Shown piece after piece: positions 41,649 through 51,815 of a DNA stretch of 64,000 nucleotides (positions within the stretch are counted from its first letter, which is position 1; each line of letters begins with the position of its first letter). Where the stretch lies: positions 1 through 64,000 of the forward strand of contig DWWG01000217.1 in assembly GCA_019119875.1 (NCBI GenBank), read 5' to 3'. Position numbers and translations under genes: made by a program. Origin of the DNA: Candidatus Dietzia intestinigallinarum (lineage in GTDB: Bacteria > Actinomycetota > Actinomycetes > Mycobacteriales > Mycobacteriaceae). A model generated the notes under the pieces. That model worked only from the letters and a program-made list of their open reading frames with translations, ran no database searches and was not told where the DNA came from.

Positions 41649-43298
41649 CTACACGCCGTGGACGGCGCCTACTCGTGAGGCTTCGAGTCGAAGCGTCGGC
41701 CAGTCTGCGAGGTCACGGAGGAGCTGCCGGTCATGGGTGGCCACGATGACGGCACAGTCCGCCCGTGCCAACGCCTCGGTGAGAGCGTCCACCAGCCCGA
41801 ACGACAGGTGGTTCGACGGTTCGTCCAGGATCAGCAGCTCAGGCCTCCGGGCCAGGCACAGGGCCAGATGAAGCCTGCGCTGTTGCCCCTGCGACATGCT
41901 GCCCACGCGATTTCCCGCAACGCCCGCCTCCAGCAACCCTGTCGATGTCAGGCCCGGAGCCTCGGAAAGGCCCGACCGCTCGAGATGGTCCCGGTAGAGC
42001 TCGACCCCCGTACGCCCGATGTCCCAGTCCGGGATCTCCTGCGAGAGGATCGCCACCCGGGCGTCCGGGCGATGATCGACCGACCCGGAATCGGGATGGA
42101 GCCGACCCGCGAGCACCCCGAGGAGCGTCGATTTGCCGGCACCGTTCGGCCCGGTCACCAGGAGCCTGTCACCCGTGTCCACCGTGAAGGCCACCGGGGT
42201 CTCCAGGCGGTCGGTGACCCGCGGCGTGTCGCATGTGAGAATCCGGCGCCCGGATGCCACCCGCCAGTCGGGCCACCGGAACTCGGGCGGGGGCACCGGG
42301 ACGGAGATGCGGTGCGCCTCCACCTCCTCGCGTCGACGGTTGAACGCCTGAACGGTGCCCGCGGCGCGGGTGGCCCGCTCATGCCGGCCGTGGCCCTTCT
42401 CCGGACGCCACGAGTCCCGCAGCCTGCTCCGGGCGACCTCGGCGGACCGCACCAGGCGCCGGTGCTCCTCGATCTGATCGGCGTGGGCCTGTTCCCACTG
42501 CGCCCGGTCGCGTCTGCGCCCCTCGATCCATCCCTCGTAGCCGCCGCCGTACAGGCGTGGCCTGTCGTCCTCGTGGGGGTCCAGGTCGAGGAAGTCCGTG
42601 GCGACGTCGCGCAGGAGCGCGCGGTCGTGGCTGGCGACGGCGAGTCCCCCCGGGTGATTCCTCAGTCGGTCGGTCAGGAACTCCACACCGGACGCGTCGA
42701 GGTGATTGGTCGGCTCATCCAGGAGCAGGAGCTCGTGTCCCGCGCCGAGCACGCAGGCGAGGCGAACCCGGTACCGCTGCCCCACCGACAGTGTCGCCAG
42801 GGGACGGTCGCGTTCGGAGCACGCCGACAGCCCTGCGAGCGCCATGTCCACACGGCGATCGGCGTCCCAGGCGTCCAACGCGGTCGCCAGGTCGAGCGCG
42901 TCCGCATAGTCGCCCTCGGCACCGGGCCTGCCGTGTGCAAGCGCGTCGGCCGCGCGGTCGAGGCTGGTGAGTGCGGCGAGTGACGGAGCGATCTCCGTGG
43001 CGATCTGGTCGCCGACCGTCCGCTGCCCCGACGCGTCCAGGTGCTGCTGGATCACCCCGACGTCCCCGGTCCGGGAGACGGTGCCCGCATCGGGTGTGAG
43101 GTCCCCGGAGAGGACCCTGAGCGCGGTGGTCTTGCCGCGCCCGTTCTCGCCGACCAGCGCCAGGCGGGAGCCGGCGGATACGGTCAGGTCCATACCGGTG
43201 AGAACACGTCTGGGCCCCAGGGTGACGCCGACGCCGGAGAGACGGAAGTGGGCGCGGGAACCCGCGCGAGAATGGTGGTGAGTGGAAGTGTCGTGCAC
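41649..43298 (-). CDS. ABC-F family ATP-binding protein
   Basis: Two ABC cassettes ([54 protein letters not shown]), linker, no TM domain. Confidence 0.9.
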   Translation of the reverse strand: MHDTSTHHHSRAGSRAHFRLSGVGVTLGPRRVLTGMDLTVSAGSRLALVGENGRGKTTALRVLSGDLTPDAGTVSRTGDVGVIQQHLDASGQRTVGDQIATEIAPSLAALTSLDRAADALAHGRPGAEGDYADALDLATALDAWDADRRVDMALAGLSACSERDRPLATLSVGQRYRVRLACVLGAGHELLLLDEPTNHLDASGVEFLTDRLRNHPGGLAVASHDRALLRDVATDFLDLDPHEDDRPRLYGGGYEGWIEGRRRDRAQWEQAHADQIEEHRRLVRSAEVARSRLRDSWRPEKGHGRHERATRAAGTVQAFNRRREEVEAHRISVPVPPPEFRWPDWRVASGRRILTCDTPRVTDRLETPVAFTVDTGDRLLVTGPNGAGKSTLLGVLAGRLHPDSGSVDHRPDARVAILSQEIPDWDIGRTGVELYRDHLERSGLSEAPGLTSTGLLEAGVAGNRVGSMSQGQQRRLHLALCLARRPELLILDEPSNHLSFGLVDALTEALARADCAVIVATHDRQLLRDLADWPTLRLEASRVGAVHGV

Positions 43299-43474
43299 AG
43301 TGCCTTCTTCGGCTCGTCGTGGAGCCGGGCAGCACTCGATCAGCCGCCCGGCGGATAGCCAGTGGACGGCGCGCTGAGAAGGTCAGAAGGAGGTCTCGGC
43401 CGCCGTCAGCGGCGGGACCAGGGCTTCATGGTGATGGCACCGGGATACATGCCGATCAGGCTACGCCTGTCCGA

Positions 43475-44062
43475 TCATTCGCGCATCCTCAGCTCGTCGA
43501 GCTCGCGACGGTACAGCTCGGTCAACCCGTCGATGTGGGCCCGGTCCCAGCGGGGGCTGATGTGCTTTGTGCAGTTGGCGTCGGCTGCCACCAGGTCGAC
43601 GAGGAATATGCGTTCCACCCGGCCGGCGTAGCGCTTCTCCCCCATCCGCCTCAGTTCGTCGGTGAGGTCCGGGTCCGCATCGGGTTCGAGCACTCTCGCG
43701 TGGCCGAAGACCTTCAGTCGTGCCCGTCTCGGGTAGTCGATGAAGAACAGGCACACCCGGCCGTCCCGGTCAACGTTCCCGGTCGAGACGTAGTGCCTGT
43801 TCCCCGGGAAGTCGACCCAGGCCAGGGAGGTGGGCGTGGGGACGTGAACGAATCCGGCGGGGCCGCCGCGGTGTTGGACGTACGGCCAACCGGACTCCGT
43901 GACGGTGGAGAGGAAGAAGTGGTCCGCCCTCCGGATCTGTGCGATGTCCGTGGGGGTCAGCTCGAACTCCCCGGTCTCCCGGGGGTGGTTGGCGCCGACT
44001 TCCTCCTGGCGGGCGCGGACGGCCGCGCCGAATGCGATCTCCGGATACTGATTGACGGCCAT
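43475..44062 (-). CDS. Pyridoxamine 5'-phosphate oxidase-family flavoprotein
   Basis: FFLSTVTESGWPYVQHRGGPAGFVHVPTPTSLAWVDFPGNRHYVSTGNVDRDGRVCLFFIDYPRRARLKVFGHARV. Confidence 0.9.
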   Translation of the reverse strand: MAVNQYPEIAFGAAVRARQEEVGANHPRETGEFELTPTDIAQIRRADHFFLSTVTESGWPYVQHRGGPAGFVHVPTPTSLAWVDFPGNRHYVSTGNVDRDGRVCLFFIDYPRRARLKVFGHARVLEPDADPDLTDELRRMGEKRYAGRVERIFLVDLVAADANCTKHISPRWDRAHIDGLTELYRRELDELRMRE

Positions 44063-44063
44063 G

Positions 44064-44108
44064 CGTCAACTGTAGTTGACGATTGTGGGTTCGTCAATGT
44101 AGGTTGAC
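44064..44108. promoter_or_regulatory. Duplicated operator-like palindrome overlapping divergent promoters
   Basis: CGTCAACTGTAGTTGACG (44064-44081, perfect palindrome) and imperfect copy CGTCAATGTAGGTTGAC (44092-44108), 28 bp apart; minus-strand TTGACG-N17-TACAGT overlaps both copies. Confidence 0.7.
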
Positions 44109-44142
44109 TCCAGGTGCGGGAACTCATGACGAGGTGAGGCAT

Positions 44143-44343
44143 GTGGAGACCAGGATCGACCCCGGGGACGACTCCCCGGTCGGTCGGCTCGCCGCGATCG
44201 CCGAGGCCAAGGCGCGACTCGCCCGGGAAGAGGCGGCAGCCGTGAGACATGCCAGACTGCACGGGATGAGCTGGGCGGAGATCGGCGGGATCATGGGCGT
44301 CAGCAAGCAGGCGCTGCACAAACGATTCGGAAGGAAAACCTGA
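44143..44343 (+). CDS. 66-aa helix-turn-helix protein
   Basis: VETRIDPGDDSPVGRLAAIAEAKARLAREEAAAVRHARLHGMSWAEIGGIMGVSKQALHKRFGRKT; HTH-like SWAEIGGIMGVSKQALHKRF. Confidence 0.75.
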   Translation: METRIDPGDDSPVGRLAAIAEAKARLAREEAAAVRHARLHGMSWAEIGGIMGVSKQALHKRFGRKT

Positions 44344-44349
44344 CCGCGG

Positions 44350-46122
44350 ATGCCAACGACCCGGACTGGAGAGAGACTTCGACCACTCGTGACGCTGGCT
44401 CCCAGCGCACCCCGGTTACCCGGCGCGTTCAAGGCCGGCCTGACCGTGGGCCTGTGCCTGTCGGTCCCCTACCTGCTCGGCAGGTTCGAACTCGGACTGC
44501 TCACGGTGACGGGGACGTTCGCGGTCCTCTACGCGTCTGCGGCACCCCTGCGCCGACGAGCGGTCACCGTCGCCGGGATCGGACTCGGGCTGGTGGCGTC
44601 GACGAGCCTCGGTGCCTTCACCGCCGGCTCCACCTTCGCCTTTGCCTGTGCGGCGGTGCTGTTGGCGATGGTCAGCGCCGGCCTGTGCCTCGCGCTGCGT
44701 GTCGGGCCGCCGGGATCGTATTTCCTGGTCCTGTGCGCCGGCATCGCCAACCTGTTGGTCCGGGAGCACGGGACCGAGCCGGCTCTGATCCCGGCCATGA
44801 CGGCGGTCGGGGTGGTGGTGGCGTGGCTGGTCACCATGTGTGAACTCCTGCCGGATCCGCGAAGACCCGAGCGCAAGGCTGTCGAGGCGGCCCGCGCGGC
44901 CGTGGCGTCCTACGTCGCCACCGAGCCCGGCCCCGATGGCCGCCCGCAACACCGCGCGGCAGCACACGCGCTCGCCGCAGCCGAGGAGGCGATGGCCGAA
45001 GGCATGTGGCGACCGTCCCGTGCCCTGGCAGCGGAGCTGGAGGCCGCACACGATCAGTTCACCGAGCGGGCTGCGCGGGCGAGTCTTCACATCGTTCCCG
45101 GCGAGGAGACGGCCTGGGACCCCCGGAACCCGGATGCCGGACGGTGGCTGACCGGGGATCCCGGCGGCGCCGACGTGGAGATGCCCACGGGAGAGTCCGC
45201 GGAACGGGTGGAACACGCCTTGGCCGAGGACGAGCGACAGACCATCGGGTCGCTTCGTCGACGCCTCGTCGACGGGCTGCGCTGGCCCGGCGAACCCTGG
45301 TCGGTCGCGGCATCGGTCGGCGTGGCCACCGCGGTGTCCATCGTCGTGCTCACCCTGCTGGCCGGTGCGGACCAACCCCACCTGTACTGGGTGGTCGCCT
45401 TCTCCGCCCTGGTCCTGCACCAGGGCGGACCGCGGGTGGCGCGCACCTACCGGGCGCTGCACCGGCTCCTCGGGACCGTCGTGGGGCTGGCGCTCTTCCT
45501 GCTGGTCGTCACGCTGCACCCGACCGGCTGGTGGCTCATCGGGTTGATCGTGCTCCTGCAGTTCACCATCGAACTCCTCGTCACCCGCAACTACGGCCTG
45601 GCCGTGGCACTGATCACCCCGCTGGCGTTGCTCATCGCCTCCGGGGGGAATGTTCCGCAGCAGCCGCTCCCCCTGGTGGGCGAGCGGTTGTTGGACACGG
45701 TGATCGGCGTCGTCGTCGCCCTGGTGGTGTTGTGGGGATTCGGAACACGGGCGCACCACCGCGCCGTCCGGGGCGACACCCGCCGCGCGGTCGCGGCGCT
45801 CGCCGCGTTCGCCCGCGGGGACGCCCCGACACGGCACGAACCCACGGTCGCGTCGACGCTGCGCGACCTGCATACCTCCACGTCCCTGTTGGTCGCCGAC
45901 GGTCATCAGGACTCCCCCGAGGCCCGAACGGCAGAGGCCGTCACCCACGCTGGATTCCTGATGCTCGGCACCCGTGATCGACGCACCGTCGCGGCCTCGG
46001 CGCCGCGGTGGACCGAGGCCGAGAGGCTGCGCCTCCCCTCCGGGTGGCGACAGATCGACGACGACGACGTGGATATCCGGTTGCGACAGCTGTGCGCACA
46101 CATGGGGGCGGCCCACGACTGA
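44350..46122 (+). CDS. FUSC-family membrane protein (aromatic acid exporter-like)
   Basis: Two blocks of TM helices separated by a cytoplasmic region; PHLYWVVAFSALVLHQGGPRVARTYRALHRLLGTVVGLALFLLVV. Confidence 0.85.
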   Translation: MPTTRTGERLRPLVTLAPSAPRLPGAFKAGLTVGLCLSVPYLLGRFELGLLTVTGTFAVLYASAAPLRRRAVTVAGIGLGLVASTSLGAFTAGSTFAFACAAVLLAMVSAGLCLALRVGPPGSYFLVLCAGIANLLVREHGTEPALIPAMTAVGVVVAWLVTMCELLPDPRRPERKAVEAARAAVASYVATEPGPDGRPQHRAAAHALAAAEEAMAEGMWRPSRALAAELEAAHDQFTERAARASLHIVPGEETAWDPRNPDAGRWLTGDPGGADVEMPTGESAERVEHALAEDERQTIGSLRRRLVDGLRWPGEPWSVAASVGVATAVSIVVLTLLAGADQPHLYWVVAFSALVLHQGGPRVARTYRALHRLLGTVVGLALFLLVVTLHPTGWWLIGLIVLLQFTIELLVTRNYGLAVALITPLALLIASGGNVPQQPLPLVGERLLDTVIGVVVALVVLWGFGTRAHHRAVRGDTRRAVAALAAFARGDAPTRHEPTVASTLRDLHTSTSLLVADGHQDSPEARTAEAVTHAGFLMLGTRDRRTVAASAPRWTEAERLRLPSGWRQIDDDDVDIRLRQLCAHMGAAHD

Positions 46123-46145
46123 TGCCCATGGCGCACACTCGGGTC

Positions 46146-47126
46146 ATGAACCACAGGTCGGGTCAGGCGTACCTCCGTGCGGGTCTGGTCGCCGTCACGG
46201 TCGCGTTGGCAGCATCCTGCGCCTCGGCCGACGGCTCCTCCGACGACCCCGCCCCGGCCCCCGCAGATCGGACCGACACCGTGCGACCCGAGTCAGGTAG
46301 GACAGGGGTGCTGGAGCGCCATTCGGTGATGATCGACGATCTCGAGCGCACCTGGTCGACCTACATCCCGCCCGGCGGCGCCGGGCCTGCGGCGCCCCTG
46401 GTGGTCGTGCTCCACGGGACCGGCGACACCGGGAACGGAATCCGCAGCGGGATCGGCCCCGACTTCGAGGAACTGGCCGATGAGCACGGATTCAGCATCG
46501 CCTATGTGGACGGACACCGGAACAACTGGAACGAATGCCGCCGGGAGGGCGACTGGCCGGCCAAGGAACGCGATCTGGACGACGTCGGACTGGTCCGTGA
46601 GGTCGCGCGTTCGCACGGATCGAGCGGCCCGGTGTACGCGGTCGGGTTCTCCAGCGGCGGCCACATGGCCATGCGGCTGGCGCTGGAGGCACCCGACCTG
46701 GTGGAAGGCGTGGCCTCGGTGGCGGCCAACCCCCCGACCGAGGAGAACCAGACCTGCGACGAAACCGGTGACGCGGTGCCGATCATGTTCGTCCAGGGTC
46801 GTGAGGACCGGGTCAACCCGCTGGCGGGCGGCGAGGTCCGAGTCGGGTCAGGGCCCTCCGCGGTCTCGCGCGGCGACGTCCTCTCGGCCGTCGACGGTGC
46901 CCGGTGGTTCGCCGAGCGCAACGGGGCCACGATCACCCCGGCGCCGGTGTCCCACCGCGACGGCGCCGCCGAGACGTCCACCTGGCAGGGCCCCGACCCC
47001 GTCCGCCTGGTGGTGCTCGACCGGGTCGGCCACTCCTTCCCCACCCTGTCCGGCCGATGGGGCCGGGACGGCGGGGTGCGATACGACGGCCCGGGCCAGA
47101 TCTGGCGCTTCCTCTCCGGAGGCTGA
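46146..47126 (+). CDS. Secreted PHB-depolymerase/feruloyl-esterase-like alpha/beta hydrolase, LpqC-like
   Basis: N-terminal signal (VALAASCASADG lipobox-like), PLVVVLHGTGDTGNGIR, GFSSGGHMAMRLALEAPD. Confidence 0.85.
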   Translation: MNHRSGQAYLRAGLVAVTVALAASCASADGSSDDPAPAPADRTDTVRPESGRTGVLERHSVMIDDLERTWSTYIPPGGAGPAAPLVVVLHGTGDTGNGIRSGIGPDFEELADEHGFSIAYVDGHRNNWNECRREGDWPAKERDLDDVGLVREVARSHGSSGPVYAVGFSSGGHMAMRLALEAPDLVEGVASVAANPPTEENQTCDETGDAVPIMFVQGREDRVNPLAGGEVRVGSGPSAVSRGDVLSAVDGARWFAERNGATITPAPVSHRDGAAETSTWQGPDPVRLVVLDRVGHSFPTLSGRWGRDGGVRYDGPGQIWRFLSGG

Positions 47127-47159
47127 CGTCGCGTGCACCGGAAGGAGGGCCGGGCAACG

Positions 47160-49505
47160 CTATGACACGTACCGCGCCAGGTGTTCGCCGGTGACCGTGG
47201 AGGCGTCGCGGACGAGTTGGGCGGGCGTGCCCTCGAACACCAGCTTCCCGCCGTCGTGCCCCGCCCCCGGCCCGAGATCGATGATCCAGTCCGCGTGGGC
47301 CATCACCGCCTGGTGGTGTTCGATCACGATCACGGACTTACCGGAGTCGACGAGCCGATCGAGCATGCTGAGGAGATTCTCCACGTCAGCCAGGTGCAGC
47401 CCCGTCGTGGGCTCGTCAAGGACATAGACCTCCGCCTTCTCCGCCATCTGCGCGGCGAGCTTGAGACGCTGCCGCTCGCCGCCGGACAGCGTCGTGAGCG
47501 GTTGGCCCAGTCGGACGTAGCCCAGGCCGACGTCCCGCAGCCGGACCAGGATCCTGTGTGCCGCCGGGATCCGCGACTCGCCCTCGCGGAAGAAGTCCTC
47601 CGCCTCGGCGACCGACATGCCCAACACCTCGCTGATGTTCTTGCCGCCGAAGGCGTACTCGAGTACCTCGGCCTGGAAACGTCGGCCCTCGCAGTCGTCA
47701 CAGGTGGTGGCGACACCCGCCATCATCCCCAGGTCGGTATAGATCACCCCCGCGCCCTTGCAGGTGGGGCAGGCTCCCTCCGAGTTCGGGCTGAACAGTG
47801 CGGGCTTCACCCCGTTGCTCTTGGCGAACGCCTTGCGGATCGGCTCGAGGAGACCCGTGTAGGTCGCCGGGTTGCTGCGGCGTGACCCCCGGATCGCCGA
47901 CTGGTCGATCGCCACCACGCCCTCCAGCGGCGAGACCGAACCGTGGATGAGCGAACTCTTGCCGGACCCGGCGACGCCGGTGATCACACACAGCACCCCG
48001 AGCGGGATGTCCACGTCCACACCGGCGAGATTGTGTGTCGATGCCCCGCGGACCTCGACCGCGCCGGAGTGCTCACGCACCTCGTCCTTGAGTGTGGCCC
48101 GGTCGTCCAGATGACGGCCCGTGACGGTGTCGCTGGAACGCAGGCCGTCGACTGTGCCCTCGAAGCAGATCTCGCCACCCTCCGACCCGGCTCCGGGGCC
48201 GAGATCCACCACGTGGTCGGCGATCACGATCGCCTCGGGCTTGTGCTCCACCACCAGAACGGTGTTCCCCTTGTCCCGCAGGCGCAGCAGCAGGGCGTTC
48301 ATCCGCTCGATATCGTGTGGGTGCAGGCCGATCGTCGGTTCGTCGAAGACGTAGGTGACGTCGGTGAGGGCGGAACCGAGATGGCGGATCATCTTGACGC
48401 GCTGCGACTCTCCGCCGGACAGGGTGCCGGCGGGTCGGTCCAGCGAGAGGTAGCCGAGACCGATCTCCACGAAGGAGTCGAGAGTGTGCTGCAGGGACTC
48501 CAGCAACGGTCCCACCGACGGCTCGTCGAGTCCCCGGAGCCAGTTCGCGAGATCCGAGATCTGCATCGCGGAGACATCGGCGATGTTGAGGTCGCCGATC
48601 CGCGAGGAACGGGCGCCCTCGTTGAGTCGCGTACCGTCGCACTCCGGGCAGGTCCTGAACACCACGGCTCGTTCGACGAACGCCCGGATGTGGGGCTGCA
48701 TCGCGTCGACGTCCTTGGACAACATCGACTTCTGGATCTTCGGGATCAGGCCTTCGACGGTGACGTTGATGCCGTCGGCCTTGACCTTGGTCGGCTCTAG
48801 CCGGAGGAGGGCGTCCATCTCCTTCTCGGAGTACTCCCCCACCGGCTTGTCCATGTCGAAGAGCCCGGAACCCGAATAGATGCGCCCGTACCAGCCGTCC
48901 ATCGAGTAGCCGGGTACGAGAATGGCCCCCTCGGACAGGGACCGCGAGCGGTCCACCAGGGCGTCGATGTCGAAGTCGGAGACCGTGCCGCGTCCCTCGC
49001 AGCGCACACACATGCCACCGGTGATCGAGAACTCGGCCTTCCGCCTGGTGCCGTCGGCCTGCTTGAGCGTCCCCACCCCGGAGGCGGAGGCGACGTTGAA
49101 CGAGTAGGCCTTGGGGCCGCCGATATGCGGCGTCGCGAGCCGGCTGAACAGGATCCGCAGCATCGCGCCGGTGTCCGTCGCGGTTCCCACCGTCGACCGG
49201 GGATCCGAGCCCATACGCTCCTGATCCACCACGATCGCCGTGGTCAACCCCTCGAGAACGTCCACGTCCGGGCGCGCGAGGGTGGGCATGAAGCCCTGGA
49301 GGAACGCGCTGTAGGTCTCGTTGATCATCCGCTGGGATTCGGCCGCGATCGTGGCGAACACCAGAGAGCTCTTTCCAGAGCCGGAGATGCCCGTGAACAC
49401 GGTGAGACGGCGTTTCGGAAGCTCGACGTCCACGGAACGGAGATTGTTCTCCCGGGCGCCGAGCACGCGGATGGTGTCGTGCGCGTCTGCGGTGTGAATG
49501 CTCAT
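47160..49505 (-). CDS. UvrA-like ABC protein (short UvrA paralog)
   Basis: GISGSGKSSLVFATIAAESQRMI, LSGGESQRVKM, LSGGERQRLKLAAQMA, two zinc modules; ~781 aa, shorter than canonical UvrA. Confidence 0.87.
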   Translation of the reverse strand: MSIHTADAHDTIRVLGARENNLRSVDVELPKRRLTVFTGISGSGKSSLVFATIAAESQRMINETYSAFLQGFMPTLARPDVDVLEGLTTAIVVDQERMGSDPRSTVGTATDTGAMLRILFSRLATPHIGGPKAYSFNVASASGVGTLKQADGTRRKAEFSITGGMCVRCEGRGTVSDFDIDALVDRSRSLSEGAILVPGYSMDGWYGRIYSGSGLFDMDKPVGEYSEKEMDALLRLEPTKVKADGINVTVEGLIPKIQKSMLSKDVDAMQPHIRAFVERAVVFRTCPECDGTRLNEGARSSRIGDLNIADVSAMQISDLANWLRGLDEPSVGPLLESLQHTLDSFVEIGLGYLSLDRPAGTLSGGESQRVKMIRHLGSALTDVTYVFDEPTIGLHPHDIERMNALLLRLRDKGNTVLVVEHKPEAIVIADHVVDLGPGAGSEGGEICFEGTVDGLRSSDTVTGRHLDDRATLKDEVREHSGAVEVRGASTHNLAGVDVDIPLGVLCVITGVAGSGKSSLIHGSVSPLEGVVAIDQSAIRGSRRSNPATYTGLLEPIRKAFAKSNGVKPALFSPNSEGACPTCKGAGVIYTDLGMMAGVATTCDDCEGRRFQAEVLEYAFGGKNISEVLGMSVAEAEDFFREGESRIPAAHRILVRLRDVGLGYVRLGQPLTTLSGGERQRLKLAAQMAEKAEVYVLDEPTTGLHLADVENLLSMLDRLVDSGKSVIVIEHHQAVMAHADWIIDLGPGAGHDGGKLVFEGTPAQLVRDASTVTGEHLARYVS

Positions 49506-49591
49506 CGTGGGTCTCCTCGGTCGGGCGATACCCGGTAACGGTAGACCTGCGGCCGGCACATCGGGACCGCGTTGCGGTAGAGCGTGACCGG

Positions 49592-51304
49592 TCAGCCGCG
49601 TTCCTGTTCCGCCATCGCGATGTCGTGGAGCCGGGCGAACCGCTCGTACTGCTCGTCGTCCCACCCTTCACGGGCGGTGACGGCCGCCCAGCCGTCGAGG
49701 ATCTGGTGGTCGTAGAGGTGCCCGTACCCCTGCGATCCGCCGATCGCGTTGCCCAGATCCGCCGTCACCTGGAAGAAGGTGAACACCGGCATGTAGAACA
49801 TCCCGGGGTGGCGGCCCTTGCCCGGGGGCTCGGACAACCAGGCCGGGCGGGTGAACATCAGGTCCGGGTTCCACCAGACCACCGGGTCGGTCGCGTGTTG
49901 GACGTAGAGGACGTATGGCGGGATCCACTGGGTGTGGTCGTCGCGGAACTCCGCCGGATCCTCGGAGAAGCGGACCAACAGGCCGTCCGCGTAGACGGGT
50001 TCGGTCGCCGTGGTCCCCGGGTCGCGACGCTCGACGAGAGAACGCCAGATGCGGTTCGAGTTGGGCGGGCCGATCCACAGCACCCCGTCGACGGTCTGCC
50101 GGATGTCGCGGATGCCGGAGAAGGCGGCCTCGCCGGCCTGCGTGCCCAGGCTCTCGCCGTAGACGTAGAGGTTCGGTCGGTGCTCCCCGGGCGGGAGGGA
50201 ATCGCGCCAGGCGACCACGGCCTCGACGAGGGAGCGTCCGGCGGCCTCCGCCTTCTCCCGGTCGGCCAGGAACGATATCCAGCTCGGTAGGTACGAGTAC
50301 TGGGTGCCGACGATCGCCACATCCCCGGCGGAGAGCAGTTCGATGGCCTGGGCCGCGTTCGGGTTGATCCAGCCGGTCCCCGTGGTGGGGACGATCACCA
50401 CGGCGTCCCGCTCCCAGGCCCGGGTGCGGTTGAGTTCGTCCACCACGAGCGCGGAGCGTTCGTCGTCGGTGGGTGCCGAGTCCAGACCGGCGTACAGGCG
50501 GATCGGCTGCATCGCCGGCTCCTCCAGCAGGTCACTCAGTCGTGCCTGGTCGAGACCGCCGCTGACGAACCTCCTGCCCTGCAACCCGAGGTCGTCGAAG
50601 TCGACGTGGGAGTCCGGACTCCCGGAACGCTCGGGGACGGTCGGTCTCGTCGCCCAGGGCAGGTCCTCGGCGTTCTGTACGCCCGAGATGCGGTTGGCGG
50701 CTTCGAAGAACAGGCGCGGCACCACGCCCTGCACGACGCCGAACAGCAGGGCGGAGGCCACCACCACACCGGTGATCCGGGCCGTGTACTCCCCCAGGTT
50801 GAACTTCCGGCGGACCACGCGGACGAACAAGCGGTAGAGCCGGCGCAGGGTCCTCGCGAGCACCAGCAGGGAGACGAACACGGCGAGGGCGACCCACGGG
50901 ATGCGCATGTAGTCGGACCACGGGGGTCTCGGGGTCTCCACGAGGTCGGAGACCTGGTCCTGCCAGCGGATGGCCGTCGCGGTGGCGGTGATGAGGTAGA
51001 CCACCAGGACGTAGGGCGCGGAGAGCCGTGCGAAGATCAGGAGGCGTTTGCCGAGTGCGTCCAGATCGGGGTGGACACTGATCCTGGGCAGGACCAGCCG
51101 GCGCCACACCGTACGGACGGCCACACCGACACCGTAGCCCACCAGCATGGAGACGCCGGTGACGATCCCCTGGTAATGCCATTCGCGGGGCAGCAGGGAC
51201 GGCATCAGGGACACCCACGCCGCCAGTGCCGCCACGACGAGGCCGGTGACCGAGGGTTGCCACCGGATCCACCAGCCGCGGAGGACTTCCGCAACCCTGT
51301 TCAC
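49592..51304 (-). CDS. Membrane-anchored alpha/beta-hydrolase (Abhydrolase_9-type)
   Basis: N-terminal TM region MPSLLPREWHYQGIVTGVSMLVGYGVG; catalytic part NLYVYGESLGTQAGEAAF. Confidence 0.85.
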   Translation of the reverse strand: MNRVAEVLRGWWIRWQPSVTGLVVAALAAWVSLMPSLLPREWHYQGIVTGVSMLVGYGVGVAVRTVWRRLVLPRISVHPDLDALGKRLLIFARLSAPYVLVVYLITATATAIRWQDQVSDLVETPRPPWSDYMRIPWVALAVFVSLLVLARTLRRLYRLFVRVVRRKFNLGEYTARITGVVVASALLFGVVQGVVPRLFFEAANRISGVQNAEDLPWATRPTVPERSGSPDSHVDFDDLGLQGRRFVSGGLDQARLSDLLEEPAMQPIRLYAGLDSAPTDDERSALVVDELNRTRAWERDAVVIVPTTGTGWINPNAAQAIELLSAGDVAIVGTQYSYLPSWISFLADREKAEAAGRSLVEAVVAWRDSLPPGEHRPNLYVYGESLGTQAGEAAFSGIRDIRQTVDGVLWIGPPNSNRIWRSLVERRDPGTTATEPVYADGLLVRFSEDPAEFRDDHTQWIPPYVLYVQHATDPVVWWNPDLMFTRPAWLSEPPGKGRHPGMFYMPVFTFFQVTADLGNAIGGSQGYGHLYDHQILDGWAAVTAREGWDDEQYERFARLHDIAMAEQERG

Positions 51305-51657
51305 CGCAGCCGTTCGGCCCTTCTCGCCGCCGACACGAGGTCCTCGGACATCCGCACCAGTTCGGCGGCGTCCTCGCCCTCGGTGATCGCGGTCCGCAGG
51401 TCTTCGCAGGCGCAGCGTAGTTGGAACATGCGGTCCATCAGGTCGGCGGACTCCACCTCGGTCAGGACGACCGTCCCCTCGGGGAGGTCCTGCATGCGCA
51501 GTGATCGACGCTGCTCATACGCACGCTGACGGCAGGAGCGGCGACAGTACCGACGACGGCGCCCGGAGACGCCCTCGTCCACCGGACGACCGCACCACGC
51601 GCAGGAGGCCTCGCCTCTTCGGGGTGGGGCCTGATCGGCTCTGACGACGGATTCCAC
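51301..51657 (-). CDS. Small zinc-binding (CxxC) protein, unknown function
   Basis: SCAWCGRPVDEGVSGRRRRYCRRSCRQRAYEQRR. Confidence 0.7.
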   Translation of the reverse strand: MESVVRADQAPPRRGEASCAWCGRPVDEGVSGRRRRYCRRSCRQRAYEQRRSLRMQDLPEGTVVLTEVESADLMDRMFQLRCACEDLRTAITEGEDAAELVRMSEDLVSAARRAERLR

Positions 51658-51710
51658 GCATGCGAGGCTACCCAGACGACACCCCGGCTAGCACGGGACA
51701 CGGGGACGTG

Positions 51711-51737
51711 GGAACATTTCGGGGTCCTCTCGGCGTT
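51711..51737 (+). promoter_or_regulatory. Candidate SigH/SigR-type promoter for rbpA (GGAAC-N19-GTT)
   Basis: ggaac atttcggggtcctctcggc gtt located 78 nt upstream of the rbpA ATG. Confidence 0.65.
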
Positions 51738-51815
51738 AACAGGAGCAGGTACCACGCAGCGTCTGCGCCGAACCGCGGAGATCGGCGACAGACGGACACG
51801 GCAGAAGGAGTTCGC

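Noticed and set aside
44416-46116. 566-aa minus-strand ORF opposite the FUSC gene
   Set aside because: Hydrophilic shadow frame; the plus frame has clear TM architecture
48073-49671. 532-aa minus-strand ORF in a second frame of the UvrA-like gene
   Set aside because: Same strand but wrong frame; UvrA motifs belong to the 47160-49505 frame
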